A stretch of 64,000 nucleotides of DNA, from positions 356,699 to 420,698 of the forward strand of contig NZ_HG529491.1 in NCBI RefSeq assembly GCF_000308275.2. Reading direction: 5' to 3'. Both the position numbers and the translations under genes were made by a program. Source of the DNA: Levyella massiliensis (GTDB lineage Bacteria; Bacillota; Clostridia; Tissierellales; Peptoniphilaceae). This document shows positions 51,622 to 60,707 of the stretch, one piece after another. How positions within the stretch are numbered: position 1 is the first letter of the stretch; every line of letters starts with the position of its first letter. Below the pieces are notes generated by a model. It was not told the DNA's origin and made no database searches. It saw only the letters and a program-made list of their open reading frames with translations.

Positions 51622-52206
51622 ATGGCTAAGCAGTACACCAAAAATTTAATCAAAAAGGAATTTATGCAGCTCCTTAAAGAGCGAAGCTTTCATACTATTA
51701 CGATCGCCACGCTTTCCGATCGCTGTGAAATTAGTCGAAACACCTTTTACTATCACTACGAAGACATCTATTCTCTAGTCAAGGAAATCCTTCGGGATGA
51801 ACTGCAAAAAGTGGATGAAGAATTTAATGCCACGTTTTCGTGGGAAGAAAGCCTGCTCCATGCAGCTTCGTTTCTTCTCGAAAATAAAAAAGCGGCTCAG
51901 AATCTCTTTCATTCCATTGATAAGAAGGACACCGATGCGTATCTGTATAAAATTTGCGAATCCGTTATGAGCAAATACGTGGAGAATGAATGCCGTTCCA
52001 AAAAGATCGCTGCCAAGGAGCGGGACAAACGCATTGTCATCGACTTTTATCGGGCTGCATTGGTTGGCCTGCTGGATAAGTGGATGCAGGAGGGGATGAC
52101 GGAATCTCCGAATGAAATGATTTTTCGCATTGGCAAACTCTTTGATGGCAATATTGAGCGTTCGCTGCGCATAAGTGAGCATTTGGAAAATCCGCAGCGC
52201 AAGTAA
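51622..52206 (+). CDS. TetR/AcrR-family regulator
   Basis: A 194-residue repressor. The DNA-binding domain (about 5-50) reads KNLIKKEFMQLLKERSFHTITIATLSDRCEISRNTFYYHYEDIYSLVKEI, with the typical recognition helix ISRNTFYYHYEDI. The C-terminal ligand domain is helical and resembles the DhaS-like (TetR_C) group. I use ATG at 51622; GTG at 51616 would place the start in the ribosome binding site. The gene directly precedes oleate hydratase in the same direction (149-base gap) and probably controls it, perhaps sensing unsaturated fatty acids; that is inference. Confidence 0.87.
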   Translation: MAKQYTKNLIKKEFMQLLKERSFHTITIATLSDRCEISRNTFYYHYEDIYSLVKEILRDELQKVDEEFNATFSWEESLLHAASFLLENKKAAQNLFHSIDKKDTDAYLYKICESVMSKYVENECRSKKIAAKERDKRIVIDFYRAALVGLLDKWMQEGMTESPNEMIFRIGKLFDGNIERSLRISEHLENPQRK

Positions 52207-52355
52207 TTTACTTGTACAATCTTGCTTTTTTGTTTCATTTTTGGTCAATTTTCTATCCCTAGCCGAAACCATTACAAAAGCCCCCTTTTACCCGTTGTAT
52301 GCGGTGAAGTGCCCGAATAAGATGAAAGCACGGAACAGAAAAAGGAGGAAACGTT

Positions 52356-54152
52356 ATGGAAATTAAAACTTTTGATGAACGATTAAAGCTGGGCAATGGC
52401 GATTATGATCGCTTAGTTCATGCCAGAAAACCGAAGGACATTGAAAATAAAAAAGCGTACATTATCGGAACCGGTATCGCAGGATTGTCGACGGCGGGAT
52501 TTCTCATTAAGGACGCAAGCATGGATCCGTCCCAAATTATCTTTTTGGAAAAGGATGACATTGCCGGCGGAGCGCTGGATGGCCGTCTGCTTTCCGATTT
52601 AGGGTATGTTGCGCGTGGTGGACGCGAAACCGGTCACCATTTTGAGGTGCTGTGGGATCTGTTAAGCTATATCCCTTCCCGTGAAGATCCGGGAATGTCG
52701 ATTCTGGATGATCTGTACTATACCAACCTCGATGATCCGAATTACAGCAATTGCCGTATTACGAAAAATCGCGGCGAACGTTATGATAACGGAAAATTCA
52801 ATCTCTCCAAAGAGGTTATTCAGGAAATTTTACATCTGGTATTGACGCCGGATGAGAAATTGCAGGAAGTATCGGTAGAAGAAGTCTTCTCACAGGAATT
52901 TTTAGAAAGCGACTTCTGGACGTATTACCGTACCATGTTTGCTTTTGAAAACTGGCATTCCGCCTTGGAACTGAAACTGTACATCAATCGCTTCATCCAT
53001 CATGTCAGTGGATTGCCGGATCTTTCCGCACTGCAATTTACGCGTTATGACCAATACGAATCCATCGTGGTGCCAATGATGCGTTGGCTGATAGAAAAAG
53101 GCGTGCGCACGGAATACAATCATGAGGTGGTGGACATCGAGTTCGAGCTATCCGACGAGAAAAAGGTGGCAACAAAAATCATTGCGAAGGACACCAAGAC
53201 GGGCGAGGACAAATCCATTCCGCTTAGCGAAAATGATTTGGTATTCATAACAACGGGGTCTCTTGTAGAATCTTCGTCGTATGGAGACAATGAGACGGCG
53301 CCGAATCTTGCTATCAATACGGAAGAGAGCTTCAAACTTTGGAAGAATATCGCGCGAAAATCACCGGAATTTGGAAACCCGGATGTGTTTACGTCCAACA
53401 TCGATGAGACTAACTGGGAATCGGCAACGGTTACAGTAAAGAGCGAAGAAATAGCTTCTTATATTGAAAAAATTACCAAGCGCAGCCCCTACACCGGAAA
53501 AGTTGTCACCGGCGGCATTGTGACCGCTTTGGATTCCCCTTGGCTCATGAGTTGGACCATCAATCGTCAGGGGCAATATATCAACCAACCGAAGGATGAG
53601 ATAGCCGTTTGGGTGTATGCGCTTTTTACGGATAAAGAGGGCGACTATATTCATAAGCCGATGGTAGAATGCACCGGAGAAGAGATCGCGAAGGAATGGC
53701 TCTACCAAATCGGCGTGGTCGAAACGGACATTGACCGACTTGCCAAGCAGACCTCCACAATTCCGGTATTCATGCCCTATATCACGGCTCAATTTATGCC
53801 GAGAAGCTTTGGCGATCGACCCTATGTCGTTCCGAAAAACGCAGTGAACTTTGCTTTCCTCGGACAATTTGTGGAAACACTTGACGACCCCGGCCGTGAT
53901 ACCGTATTCACGACGGAGTATTCCGCTCGTTGCGCCATGGAAGCGGTCTACGTTCTTACAGGCGTGGAAAAGCGCGTGCCCGAGGTGTTTGGCTCTCGCT
54001 ATGATGTGCGCTATATGCTTTCCGGCGCAAGTGCGTTGTTTGATGGGGAAGAGCCGAAAATCGAGTTGCCATTTGGCGTGCGCGCAATACTCGCCGAGAA
54101 AATCGGCGGCACGGAAATCGAGGCAATGCTCAAGGAATATCACCTATTGTAA
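52356..54152 (+). CDS. ohyA: Oleate hydratase (myosin-cross-reactive antigen family)
   Basis: A 598-residue FAD enzyme that adds water to the cis-9 double bond of oleic and related acids to give 10-hydroxy fatty acids. The FAD motif AYIIGTGIAGLSTAGFL is at 34-50, FLEKDDIAGGALDGR (about 63-77) is conserved, and the catalytic block RGGRETGHHFEVLWDLL (about 87-103) holds the active-site Glu. FAFENWHSALELKLYINRFIHH (about 196-217), FTRYDQYESIVVPM, QYINQPKDEIAVWVYALF and the GDRPYVVPKNAVNFAFLGQFVE region complete the family. Relatives use the reaction to detoxify host unsaturated fatty acids. AAAGGAGGAAA precedes the ATG. It is the only gene between the TetR gene and a terminator-like hairpin. Confidence 0.96.
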   Translation: MEIKTFDERLKLGNGDYDRLVHARKPKDIENKKAYIIGTGIAGLSTAGFLIKDASMDPSQIIFLEKDDIAGGALDGRLLSDLGYVARGGRETGHHFEVLWDLLSYIPSREDPGMSILDDLYYTNLDDPNYSNCRITKNRGERYDNGKFNLSKEVIQEILHLVLTPDEKLQEVSVEEVFSQEFLESDFWTYYRTMFAFENWHSALELKLYINRFIHHVSGLPDLSALQFTRYDQYESIVVPMMRWLIEKGVRTEYNHEVVDIEFELSDEKKVATKIIAKDTKTGEDKSIPLSENDLVFITTGSLVESSSYGDNETAPNLAINTEESFKLWKNIARKSPEFGNPDVFTSNIDETNWESATVTVKSEEIASYIEKITKRSPYTGKVVTGGIVTALDSPWLMSWTINRQGQYINQPKDEIAVWVYALFTDKEGDYIHKPMVECTGEEIAKEWLYQIGVVETDIDRLAKQTSTIPVFMPYITAQFMPRSFGDRPYVVPKNAVNFAFLGQFVETLDDPGRDTVFTTEYSARCAMEAVYVLTGVEKRVPEVFGSRYDVRYMLSGASALFDGEEPKIELPFGVRAILAEKIGGTEIEAMLKEYHLL

Positions 54153-54177
54153 GCGAAAAGGTATGCAGTAAAAGGGA

Positions 54178-54223
54178 AGCAAAAGGAAGGTTATGCGTGA
54201 ACGGGCACAGCCTTCCTTTTGCT
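54178..54223 (+). terminator. Hairpin after oleate hydratase
   Basis: A perfect 13-bp stem, AGCAAAAGGAAGG (54178-54190) with CCTTCCTTTTGCT (54211-54223), has a 20-base loop. The T-run lies within the stem, so the efficiency is uncertain. Confidence 0.65.
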
Positions 54224-54270
54224 TATCGATTGGCTGCTTGCCGAATAATTTCCTATTGCCATTCACGGAT

Positions 54271-54299
54271 CTTCCATCCCGTAGTAAATTTGCTATAAT
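54271..54299 (+). promoter_or_regulatory. Promoter of the gate-domain gene
   Basis: Extended -10 TGC-TATAAT (54291-54299) with a weak TTCCAT -35 seventeen bases upstream. It lies 37 bases before the GTG start. Confidence 0.65.
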
Positions 54300-54335
54300 T
54301 TTTACAGCATATCTACATATAAAGGAGGGGCGAGG

Positions 54336-55481
54336 GTGGACGGTGAACAACGATTAAAAAAGATTTTTGGTTTGGAGAGCGTTTTATTTCTTGTCTGTTT
54401 TTTCGGCTTTTTCATCGGTATGGGCAAGGTCATGGGCGCAACAAATATGTTGATGACGCTCATGAATACGGCCTATGAAAGCCTGATGCACACCTGCTTC
54501 TATATTATGGCCATTTCGGTAATGGCCGGCGCAGTGTCCGGTCTATTTTCGGAATTTGGCCTCATTGCGCTGGTGAACAAAGTGCTTTCACTCATCATGA
54601 AGCCAATTTACGATTTGCCGGGGGCGGCGTCATTGGGCGTCATGAACTGCTACTTATCCGACAATCCGGCCATTTTAACGTTAGCAACGGAAGAAAACTT
54701 TATTCGCTATTTTAAAAATTATCAAAAGCCGGCATTGACGAACCTCGGCACGGCGTTCGGTATGGGATTGATTACCACGACCACCATGATGGCGCTTCCC
54801 GTGGAAGGCGCCTTAAAAGCTGCCTGTATTGGAAATCTGGGTGCGGTTGTCGGCAGTGTCGTCAGTGTACGCCTGATGCTGCGCGCAACCAAAAAGAAGT
54901 ATGGGGTTCATGCGCAAGAAGGCCTTGCCGTGCAGGACAAACTGCCCTCAACCATGCGCATTGTGCGTCCGGGAAGTGTCGGACAGCGATTTATCGAAGC
55001 ACTATTAGATGGCGGGAAACGAGGTGTGGACATGGGCGTGGCCATCATTCCCGGCGTCCTCGGCATCTGTACGATTGTCCTTCTGCTCACCAACGGCCCG
55101 GGGGCCGGTGGCGTCTATACCGGAGCGGCCGGCGAAGGGGTTCCGGTTCTGCCCTGGATCGGACAGAAACTTTCGTTTGTGCTTCGTCCGCTCTTCGGCT
55201 TTACAAGCGCTGAAGGCATCGCTGTACCCATCACGGCGCTGGGCTCCAGCGGCGCTGCCATCGGCGTAGTCAAGAACATGGCACGGGTCGGCGCCGTCAG
55301 CGGAAATGACATTGCTGTTTTCACCGCGATTTGCATGTGCTGGTCGGGCTATCTCTCCACACACGTTGCGATGATGGAAGCCCTCGGCTGCAAAGACTTG
55401 ACCGGTCGCTCCATTTTAAGCCACACGATCGGCGGATTGTGCGCAGGCATTGCGGCCCATATTCTTTTTATGCTGCTGTAG
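54336..55481 (+). CDS. CD0519/CD1768-family gate-domain membrane protein
   Basis: A 381-residue polytopic protein, about ten helices, with a nucleoside-recognition (Gate)-like pattern in both halves: SLGVMNCYLSDNPAILTLATEENF (about 102-125) and the AFGMGLITTTTMMALPVEGALKAACIGNLGAVVGSVVS block (about 145-182). It resembles the CD0519/CD1768 family of clostridia, for which no substrate is established. The start is GTG at 54336, seven bases after AAAGGAGGGG. The downstream kinase/response-regulator trio is 88 bases away and could control it. Confidence 0.78.
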   Translation: MDGEQRLKKIFGLESVLFLVCFFGFFIGMGKVMGATNMLMTLMNTAYESLMHTCFYIMAISVMAGAVSGLFSEFGLIALVNKVLSLIMKPIYDLPGAASLGVMNCYLSDNPAILTLATEENFIRYFKNYQKPALTNLGTAFGMGLITTTTMMALPVEGALKAACIGNLGAVVGSVVSVRLMLRATKKKYGVHAQEGLAVQDKLPSTMRIVRPGSVGQRFIEALLDGGKRGVDMGVAIIPGVLGICTIVLLLTNGPGAGGVYTGAAGEGVPVLPWIGQKLSFVLRPLFGFTSAEGIAVPITALGSSGAAIGVVKNMARVGAVSGNDIAVFTAICMCWSGYLSTHVAMMEALGCKDLTGRSILSHTIGGLCAGIAAHILFMLL

Positions 55482-55569
55482 TTCAAAAAAAGAAACAGGC
55501 AGATACCTCATCGAAAACCGATTGTGACGCACGTCATTCTTTATGTCCAATCGCGTGAAAGGAGGCAAT

Positions 55570-57228
55570 ATGTATCGCAAAGAGGCTCTCAGCTATTGTC
55601 TTTCCGTCCTTTTCGTATTCACAGCCATGGCTTTGCATTTTCTGGACGCTTTTCACGGGATTTCATTTTCTGTGCATGTTCTTATTTTCTGTTCGTATGG
55701 CTTTATCATTTTCTTATGGCGACGGAATATGGAAAATCGCCTGTTGCGCAGGTCTTCGATTCGCCTTTTTCAGTGCATCAGCGTGCTGCTCATGGGTTAC
55801 TTGGCATTACGGACAGTAAAGTACGAAATCTTGTTGGAGAATCCTTTGGCGAAGGCGTATATACGCTATGGCTACTATTGTTTCACGCTCAATATTGTCC
55901 ATCTCGTCTTTATTACTTCCTTGTTGATTTCGAAGTCGGAGCATGAACACATCAACAAGTGTTGGAATCTGTTGTGGATTCCGACAGAACTTCTTGTTTT
56001 GCTGATCTTGACGAACAAGTTTCACGGCCTTGCGTTTTCGCTGACCGACAGAGGCGCGCACCAGTACGGCCCGGTATTTTATTTAGTACTTCTTTACATC
56101 TTGTTATTAGCGATTGCCACCATTATCCATACACTCATTCCGTCATTTGAAACAAAACAGTTTCGACCAATTGTGCTGCCGATGGGGGTTCTCTGTTTGT
56201 GGATGCTCTATACATTGCTCTATGTTTGCGATTGGAAGCCATTTTATCCCGTCCGCCTGTTTGTCAGGAGCGCGGAATTTAACATTCTGACAGTCATTTT
56301 ATTCATCGAAGCGTTAGTGTTTATGCGGCTCTTGCCTTCCAACAGAGGGTATGAACGCTTTTTAAAAATGTCTGCACTCAATATTGGAATTATGAATGCG
56401 AAAGGGGAGATAGTTATTGCCCCAAATAAAGGCCCTGCCGTCCGTCGCGATCTGCTCATGGAGACGAAGGAACATCCGGTATCCCTGGATACCAATACGC
56501 TTTTGGAAAGCGCTGAAATTCAGGGAGGAAGATCGTTCTGGCTTGTGGACTTAACCGATTTTAACGTCTTAAAAGCTCGCCTCTTTGCCTTGAACGAGGA
56601 TATGATGAGCGAAAATGATCTTCTTGACGCGGATAATAAATTAAAGGAAAAAATGGCGAAACTCGATGAGCAAAAGCAAATTCGCTTGGCGATTGATGCC
56701 AAGCTGAATCCGCAATTTCGGCGTCTGGAAGAGATCATTGCCCATATGCCGGAAGAGGAAAAAGCGTTTGAAGACGCCCTTCTAGACGCCTGCATTTACA
56801 ACGTGTATATTAAACGCTATTCCAATCTGTTTTTATTGGCCAAAACAAAAGAACAGCTTTCTCTTGCCGAGGTCGGCCTGGCTATTGGCGAATCTTTGAA
56901 TTACATACGATTGAGAGGTGTTACAACGGTTTTGCATTGGCAGAGCAATGATATTGTGGATCCTGCTGTATGTTTACGAATGTATGCCGTGTTTCAAACC
57001 ATTCTGGAGCCCCATTTTCCGTTTCTCTCTTCGTTGTCGATTGTGCTGGAACAACAGGGAAAATGCCCGGTTTGGACCGTGACGATGGAGACGACGAAGC
57101 ATTTTTTCGTCTTGGATCGGGTGGAAGAGACAGAAGACGGTGTCACACTTCACATTGAGGAGAAAAGGGAAGGAACCCATTCATTTTGGCGTATTGCGGT
57201 GGAAGGAGGAGAAAATGACCTTGCATAG
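55570..57228 (+). CDS. Membrane sensor resembling a kinase-dead histidine kinase
   Basis: A 552-residue protein with seven to eight membrane helices in its first 260 residues (resembling the histidine-kinase 7TM region). A PAS-like or linker domain follows (about 265-340, LNIGIMNAKGEIVIAPNKGPAV), then a coiled coil (about 345-385) and a C-terminal alpha/beta part. That part resembles a sensor-kinase ATPase fold but lacks the catalytic His, N box and G boxes that I can see. AAAGGAGG stands 4 bases before ATG 55570, which I prefer to ATG 55543. It overlaps the true kinase by 14 bases. I infer an accessory sensor for that kinase. Confidence 0.7.
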   Translation: MYRKEALSYCLSVLFVFTAMALHFLDAFHGISFSVHVLIFCSYGFIIFLWRRNMENRLLRRSSIRLFQCISVLLMGYLALRTVKYEILLENPLAKAYIRYGYYCFTLNIVHLVFITSLLISKSEHEHINKCWNLLWIPTELLVLLILTNKFHGLAFSLTDRGAHQYGPVFYLVLLYILLLAIATIIHTLIPSFETKQFRPIVLPMGVLCLWMLYTLLYVCDWKPFYPVRLFVRSAEFNILTVILFIEALVFMRLLPSNRGYERFLKMSALNIGIMNAKGEIVIAPNKGPAVRRDLLMETKEHPVSLDTNTLLESAEIQGGRSFWLVDLTDFNVLKARLFALNEDMMSENDLLDADNKLKEKMAKLDEQKQIRLAIDAKLNPQFRRLEEIIAHMPEEEKAFEDALLDACIYNVYIKRYSNLFLLAKTKEQLSLAEVGLAIGESLNYIRLRGVTTVLHWQSNDIVDPAVCLRMYAVFQTILEPHFPFLSSLSIVLEQQGKCPVWTVTMETTKHFFVLDRVEETEDGVTLHIEEKREGTHSFWRIAVEGGENDLA

Positions 57229-58483
57229 CATACCACAAGGAAGTCTCGCCCTTCTTTTTGCCCTCTGCCTTTTCCTGCTGATGCTAAGCATTCAAATTGT
57301 AGTCGAAATGGTGGATACGCGCTCCAATGCTCCGGTTGTACTCGCCAGTCTCCTCCTCTTTTTTGCATGCTTATTGGCAGCGCAGGTTTTAGCGGAAATC
57401 GGGAGCGATAGAATGCGACTTGGCAGGTGGTTTTTACCGCTTTCCGTCCAATATCTCATCGCCAGCCTTGTTGTTCTTTTCCTGCTGGAAATGCTTTTTA
57501 TCCGATGGATTCGGAAGAGACAAAAGAAAGAGATCGGAGAAAACTCGATCAAGGAAAGCCTGGACAATCTGCCGGATGGCGTGTGTTTTTCGCGATTGGA
57601 TGGAACCCCCCTATTGGTCAATCGCACCATGCAGGAGATCAGCTATGCCGTGTTTGGAAAGTGGTTGGTCAATGACGTTGCCTGCGCTGAAGCAATACGA
57701 GCCAATAGAATTAAGCCTCGAGCGACGATCCTGCAACGTGACCCTTTAGTCATTCGAAGCAATCAGAAAACTTGGCTGATTCAGGTGATTTTTCATGGCG
57801 ACATAAAGGAAACCTTGGCTTATGACATTACGCTAAAGTGGGCGCTATATGAGGAGATAAAAAAGAAAAATATCGAAATTCAACAGCGAAACGCGCACCT
57901 GAAGAGTTATCAGAAACGGGTCAGTGAATATACGAGGCAAAAGGAAATTCTCCAGGCAAAAATCCATATCCATGACAAAATTGGTCAATCCTTAATCTAT
58001 TTCAAACACTATTTAGAAAAGAAGGAGAAAACCAAAGAAGATCGAGATCGCCTGCTTCAACTGTGGAAAGAAAGTCTGTTGGTGCTGGAGGAAGAATCGG
58101 ATCCGCCCAAAGTCGATTCGGCATGGGAAAAACTGGTGTCTACCGCGCGAGCAATTGGGGTAGAGATTCATTTGAACGGCACGTTGCCTACAGAAAAAAA
58201 GGAGCTCTCCGTTTTTGTGGATATTGTACATGAGGCGTTGAATAATGCGATCCGCCATGGAGCGGCCAATAACCTTGATATTACGCTCGAAGAAGAGGAT
58301 CGGATGGTTCGCTGCACCATTCGAAATGACGGGACTCCTCCTGATGGACCCATCCGCGAAAAGGGCGGATTAAAAAACATTCGTGAACGTATCACGCTCT
58401 ATGGCGGCGAGATGTCCATTTCTACGACACCGTATTTTACACTGGCTCTGTCCTGGTCGAAAGGGGAAACCAATGACCTATAA
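57215..58483 (+). CDS. Sensor histidine kinase, HisKA_3-like
   Basis: A 422-residue kinase. Three membrane helices (about 10-30, 40-60 and 75-95) are followed by a PAS-like domain (about 110-205, SLDNLPDGVCFSRLDGTPLLVNRTMQEIS), a coiled coil, a dimerisation helix with the phosphoacceptor in HIHDKIGQSLIYFKHYL (about 250-265), and an ATPase domain with N box HEALNNAIRHGAANNLDI (about 345-362), G boxes NDGTPPDGP and GGLKNIRERI. This is the NarX/DegS type. ATG at 57215 follows AAGGAGGAG. It ends 11 bases into the response regulator gene. Confidence 0.88.
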   Translation: MTLHSIPQGSLALLFALCLFLLMLSIQIVVEMVDTRSNAPVVLASLLLFFACLLAAQVLAEIGSDRMRLGRWFLPLSVQYLIASLVVLFLLEMLFIRWIRKRQKKEIGENSIKESLDNLPDGVCFSRLDGTPLLVNRTMQEISYAVFGKWLVNDVACAEAIRANRIKPRATILQRDPLVIRSNQKTWLIQVIFHGDIKETLAYDITLKWALYEEIKKKNIEIQQRNAHLKSYQKRVSEYTRQKEILQAKIHIHDKIGQSLIYFKHYLEKKEKTKEDRDRLLQLWKESLLVLEEESDPPKVDSAWEKLVSTARAIGVEIHLNGTLPTEKKELSVFVDIVHEALNNAIRHGAANNLDITLEEEDRMVRCTIRNDGTPPDGPIREKGGLKNIRERITLYGGEMSISTTPYFTLALSWSKGETNDL

Positions 58484-59099
58484 AGTTATGATCGTCGATG
58501 ACCAATTCGTATCGCGCGAGCTCTTTACCCTGTATATCCGGCAATCGCCAAAATATGAAGTGGTCTATTCGATTGATACGGCAATGTTTGCAGACACGTA
58601 TGTGTTGAAAAGTCCCATTGATCTGGTCATCATGGACATTCTCATGCAAGATGGTTCCAATGGTCTCGACGCAGCCGAAAAAATAAAACAGTTACGGCCG
58701 GACATAAAGATTATTGCTGTGACTAGCATGCCCGAGGTGTCGTGGATGGAACGGGCAAAGAAAATCGGCATTGACAGTTTTTGGTATAAAGAGGTGTCGG
58801 AAAAAACCATCCTGGAGATTATGGATCGCACGTTAGCCGGGGAATCCATATATCCGTCGGAAACACCAGAGGTTCAGTTGGGCCTGACGAAATCGACGGA
58901 CCTTACTTCGCGTGAAATTGAGGTGCTGCGCCTTCTTACCACGGGTGCCGGAAACGAGGAGATTGCTGAGAAATTGTACATTTCTCCGAATACGGTGAAA
59001 ACCCATATTAAACATCTCTTGGAAAAAACGGGATTTTCCAGTCGCACGCAACTAGCCATTCAATCACGTATCACGGGCTTTGTGATCGAAGACGAATAA
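58473..59099 (+). CDS. NarL/FixJ-family response regulator
   Basis: A 208-residue regulator. The receiver domain (1-125) has the acidic pair in MIVDDQF (6-12), the phosphoacceptor Asp in LVIMDILMQDG (about 51-61), the conserved Thr/Ser in IIAVTSMPE and Lys in FWYKEVS. The LuxR helix-turn-helix (about 140-200) reads LTSREIEVLRLLTTGAGNEEIAEKLYISPNTVKTHIKHLLEKTG. I use ATG at 58473, which overlaps the kinase stop and has AAGGGGAAA upstream; the long extension to 58383 would be kinase sequence. It is the output of the three-gene sensor system. Confidence 0.92.
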   Translation: MTYKVMIVDDQFVSRELFTLYIRQSPKYEVVYSIDTAMFADTYVLKSPIDLVIMDILMQDGSNGLDAAEKIKQLRPDIKIIAVTSMPEVSWMERAKKIGIDSFWYKEVSEKTILEIMDRTLAGESIYPSETPEVQLGLTKSTDLTSREIEVLRLLTTGAGNEEIAEKLYISPNTVKTHIKHLLEKTGFSSRTQLAIQSRITGFVIEDE

Positions 59100-59131
59100 G
59101 ATTTGGTGCGTCGGCATCTTTCTTGATACAT

Positions 59132-59174
59132 AAAAAAGACGTGGCCGGGGAAAGTTTATTCCCCGGCGTCTTTT
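59132..59174. terminator. Bidirectional terminator between convergent genes
   Basis: AAAGACG and CCGGGGAA pair with TTCCCCGG and CGTCTTT (59135-59173), with an A-run before and T-run after, so it works in both directions. Its right arm lies in the last codons of the minus-strand zinc-ribbon gene. Confidence 0.85.
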
Positions 59175-60694
59175 CGATCCATTTCTTCTAAGCGTTTCTG
59201 ATTTTGGATGGCTTCCTCCAGAACGCCTTTTTCCATTGCTTTTTTGAGCTTCGCGTCCTTTGTCAAATCCAGCTTATTGCCTTTCAAATCTTCGCTGTTT
59301 TCGCCCAAAATGCGAGCGTAATTCAGGCCGTATTTACTCTCCAGAAAATCATCCACCTGGAGGAGATTGGATATCTCATGCTTCGTTTCCTTTTCGTAGT
59401 GGTGGCGTTGATTGGAATTGCGATAGCGCAGATACATCGTGTAATAGAACACAAGGCCCGACAGCAGAAGAAGCCATGCATATCCGCGGTATTCCTGAAT
59501 ATCCGTGTTACGGAAGACATCCATCATCGCAACGATATTCAGGAGAAAAGCCAACAGGGCGCCGCCGATTTCCACGAGGAAGGAAGTGAGTAACAGCTTC
59601 TGAAAGTTGATGGGGACGCTTCCCATGGTTTCTTTGGTGCGAGCATTGACGGCGACATAGTGCAATTGATGTTTTTTGCCTTTGGTTTGCATATAGCTGT
59701 AGAGCCAGATCGGCAAATAGGCGGCTTTCCAGGAATCGCCCTTGACTTCATAGTCTTCATGGTCCCAGCAGACGCCACGATCATATTGTTCGAGACTATC
59801 CTGTGCGGCAAGCCTTGCCACGTCGGAGCTTTGTGCATCAATCACTTCTTTTAACGTTCCGATATTGGTATCACGTTTTTCAGACGTATAACCTTTAAGG
59901 TAGTTGGAATTAAAAGTGACACAATTATCAGTATCAAAGGGCATCACCGCATTGATGATGTTCGTGGTCTTCTCCTTGGAGGAGTAATCCAGTTTATCGC
60001 TGCTGGATTCAATGGAGAGATCGTCCACAGAAATATCGAACTCGCGTTCCACGTGATAGACGTCGGCATCATATTCCATGTGTTTATGATCGTCGTCTCC
60101 GACTTCTCGACAGGCGGTTTGAATTTCTCCTTTGCCCGAAAGATGCATATGCGCATTTACATCCACCAGCATATAGGGCATGTACACGCCGCAGATGTTT
60201 TCTGTCGTAAATTCCTTCGTAAATTGAGGATGGGCAAAAAATTTTCGCTTCTGCACAAAGGTATTGATCTTTTCCTGCGCTTCTTCTTTGGAGACAGAAA
60301 ACGGCAGGATGACATCCGGAACGGCGCCGTTGGGAATTTGATTGTTCAGAGATAGCGTGTTGCGACACCAGTGGCATCGCGCCTGCGTGGATGTTTTCGT
60401 GTCGATGACGACTTCCGCGCCGCAACTCTCACATTTCAGGGTGATGATGTCCTGGCTGTTTTCATCAATATCCTGTGCGCCGCTTCGCAAAGACGTACCT
60501 TCCAACGTGCGGATGTCCGGGTCTTCCGAAGCAAGCTCCAGCTCGAATTCATGACGACAGAAATTACAGCGCAGCTTTCCCGTTTTGGTATTGGTTTCAA
60601 TATCCGTGGAACCACATTTCGGACATTTCACCTGTCCGTCTTTTTGCATGGTCGGGGTGTTTATGATTTTAACTTCATTATTTTCCGCATTCAT
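59156..60694 (-). CDS. Zinc-ribbon membrane protein, YdjG-like
   Basis: A 512-residue protein. Two zinc ribbons open it: CPKC...CNFC (C24, C27, C43, C46) and CESC...CHWC (C88, C91, C107, C110). A middle domain of about 250 residues follows (ILPFSVSKEEAQEKINTFVQKRKFFAHPQF is typical of the family), then two membrane helices (about 365-430) and an acidic helical tail. It resembles YdjG of B. subtilis, which with YdjH recruits YdjI to the membrane. It lies 13 bases after the SPFH gene, the YdjI counterpart, and is therefore probably a membrane-stress module. Confidence 0.82.
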   Translation of the reverse strand: MNAENNEVKIINTPTMQKDGQVKCPKCGSTDIETNTKTGKLRCNFCRHEFELELASEDPDIRTLEGTSLRSGAQDIDENSQDIITLKCESCGAEVVIDTKTSTQARCHWCRNTLSLNNQIPNGAVPDVILPFSVSKEEAQEKINTFVQKRKFFAHPQFTKEFTTENICGVYMPYMLVDVNAHMHLSGKGEIQTACREVGDDDHKHMEYDADVYHVEREFDISVDDLSIESSSDKLDYSSKEKTTNIINAVMPFDTDNCVTFNSNYLKGYTSEKRDTNIGTLKEVIDAQSSDVARLAAQDSLEQYDRGVCWDHEDYEVKGDSWKAAYLPIWLYSYMQTKGKKHQLHYVAVNARTKETMGSVPINFQKLLLTSFLVEIGGALLAFLLNIVAMMDVFRNTDIQEYRGYAWLLLLSGLVFYYTMYLRYRNSNQRHHYEKETKHEISNLLQVDDFLESKYGLNYARILGENSEDLKGNKLDLTKDAKLKKAMEKGVLEEAIQNQKRLEEMDRKDAGE

Positions 60695-60707
60695 AAACCA
60701 CCTCTCT

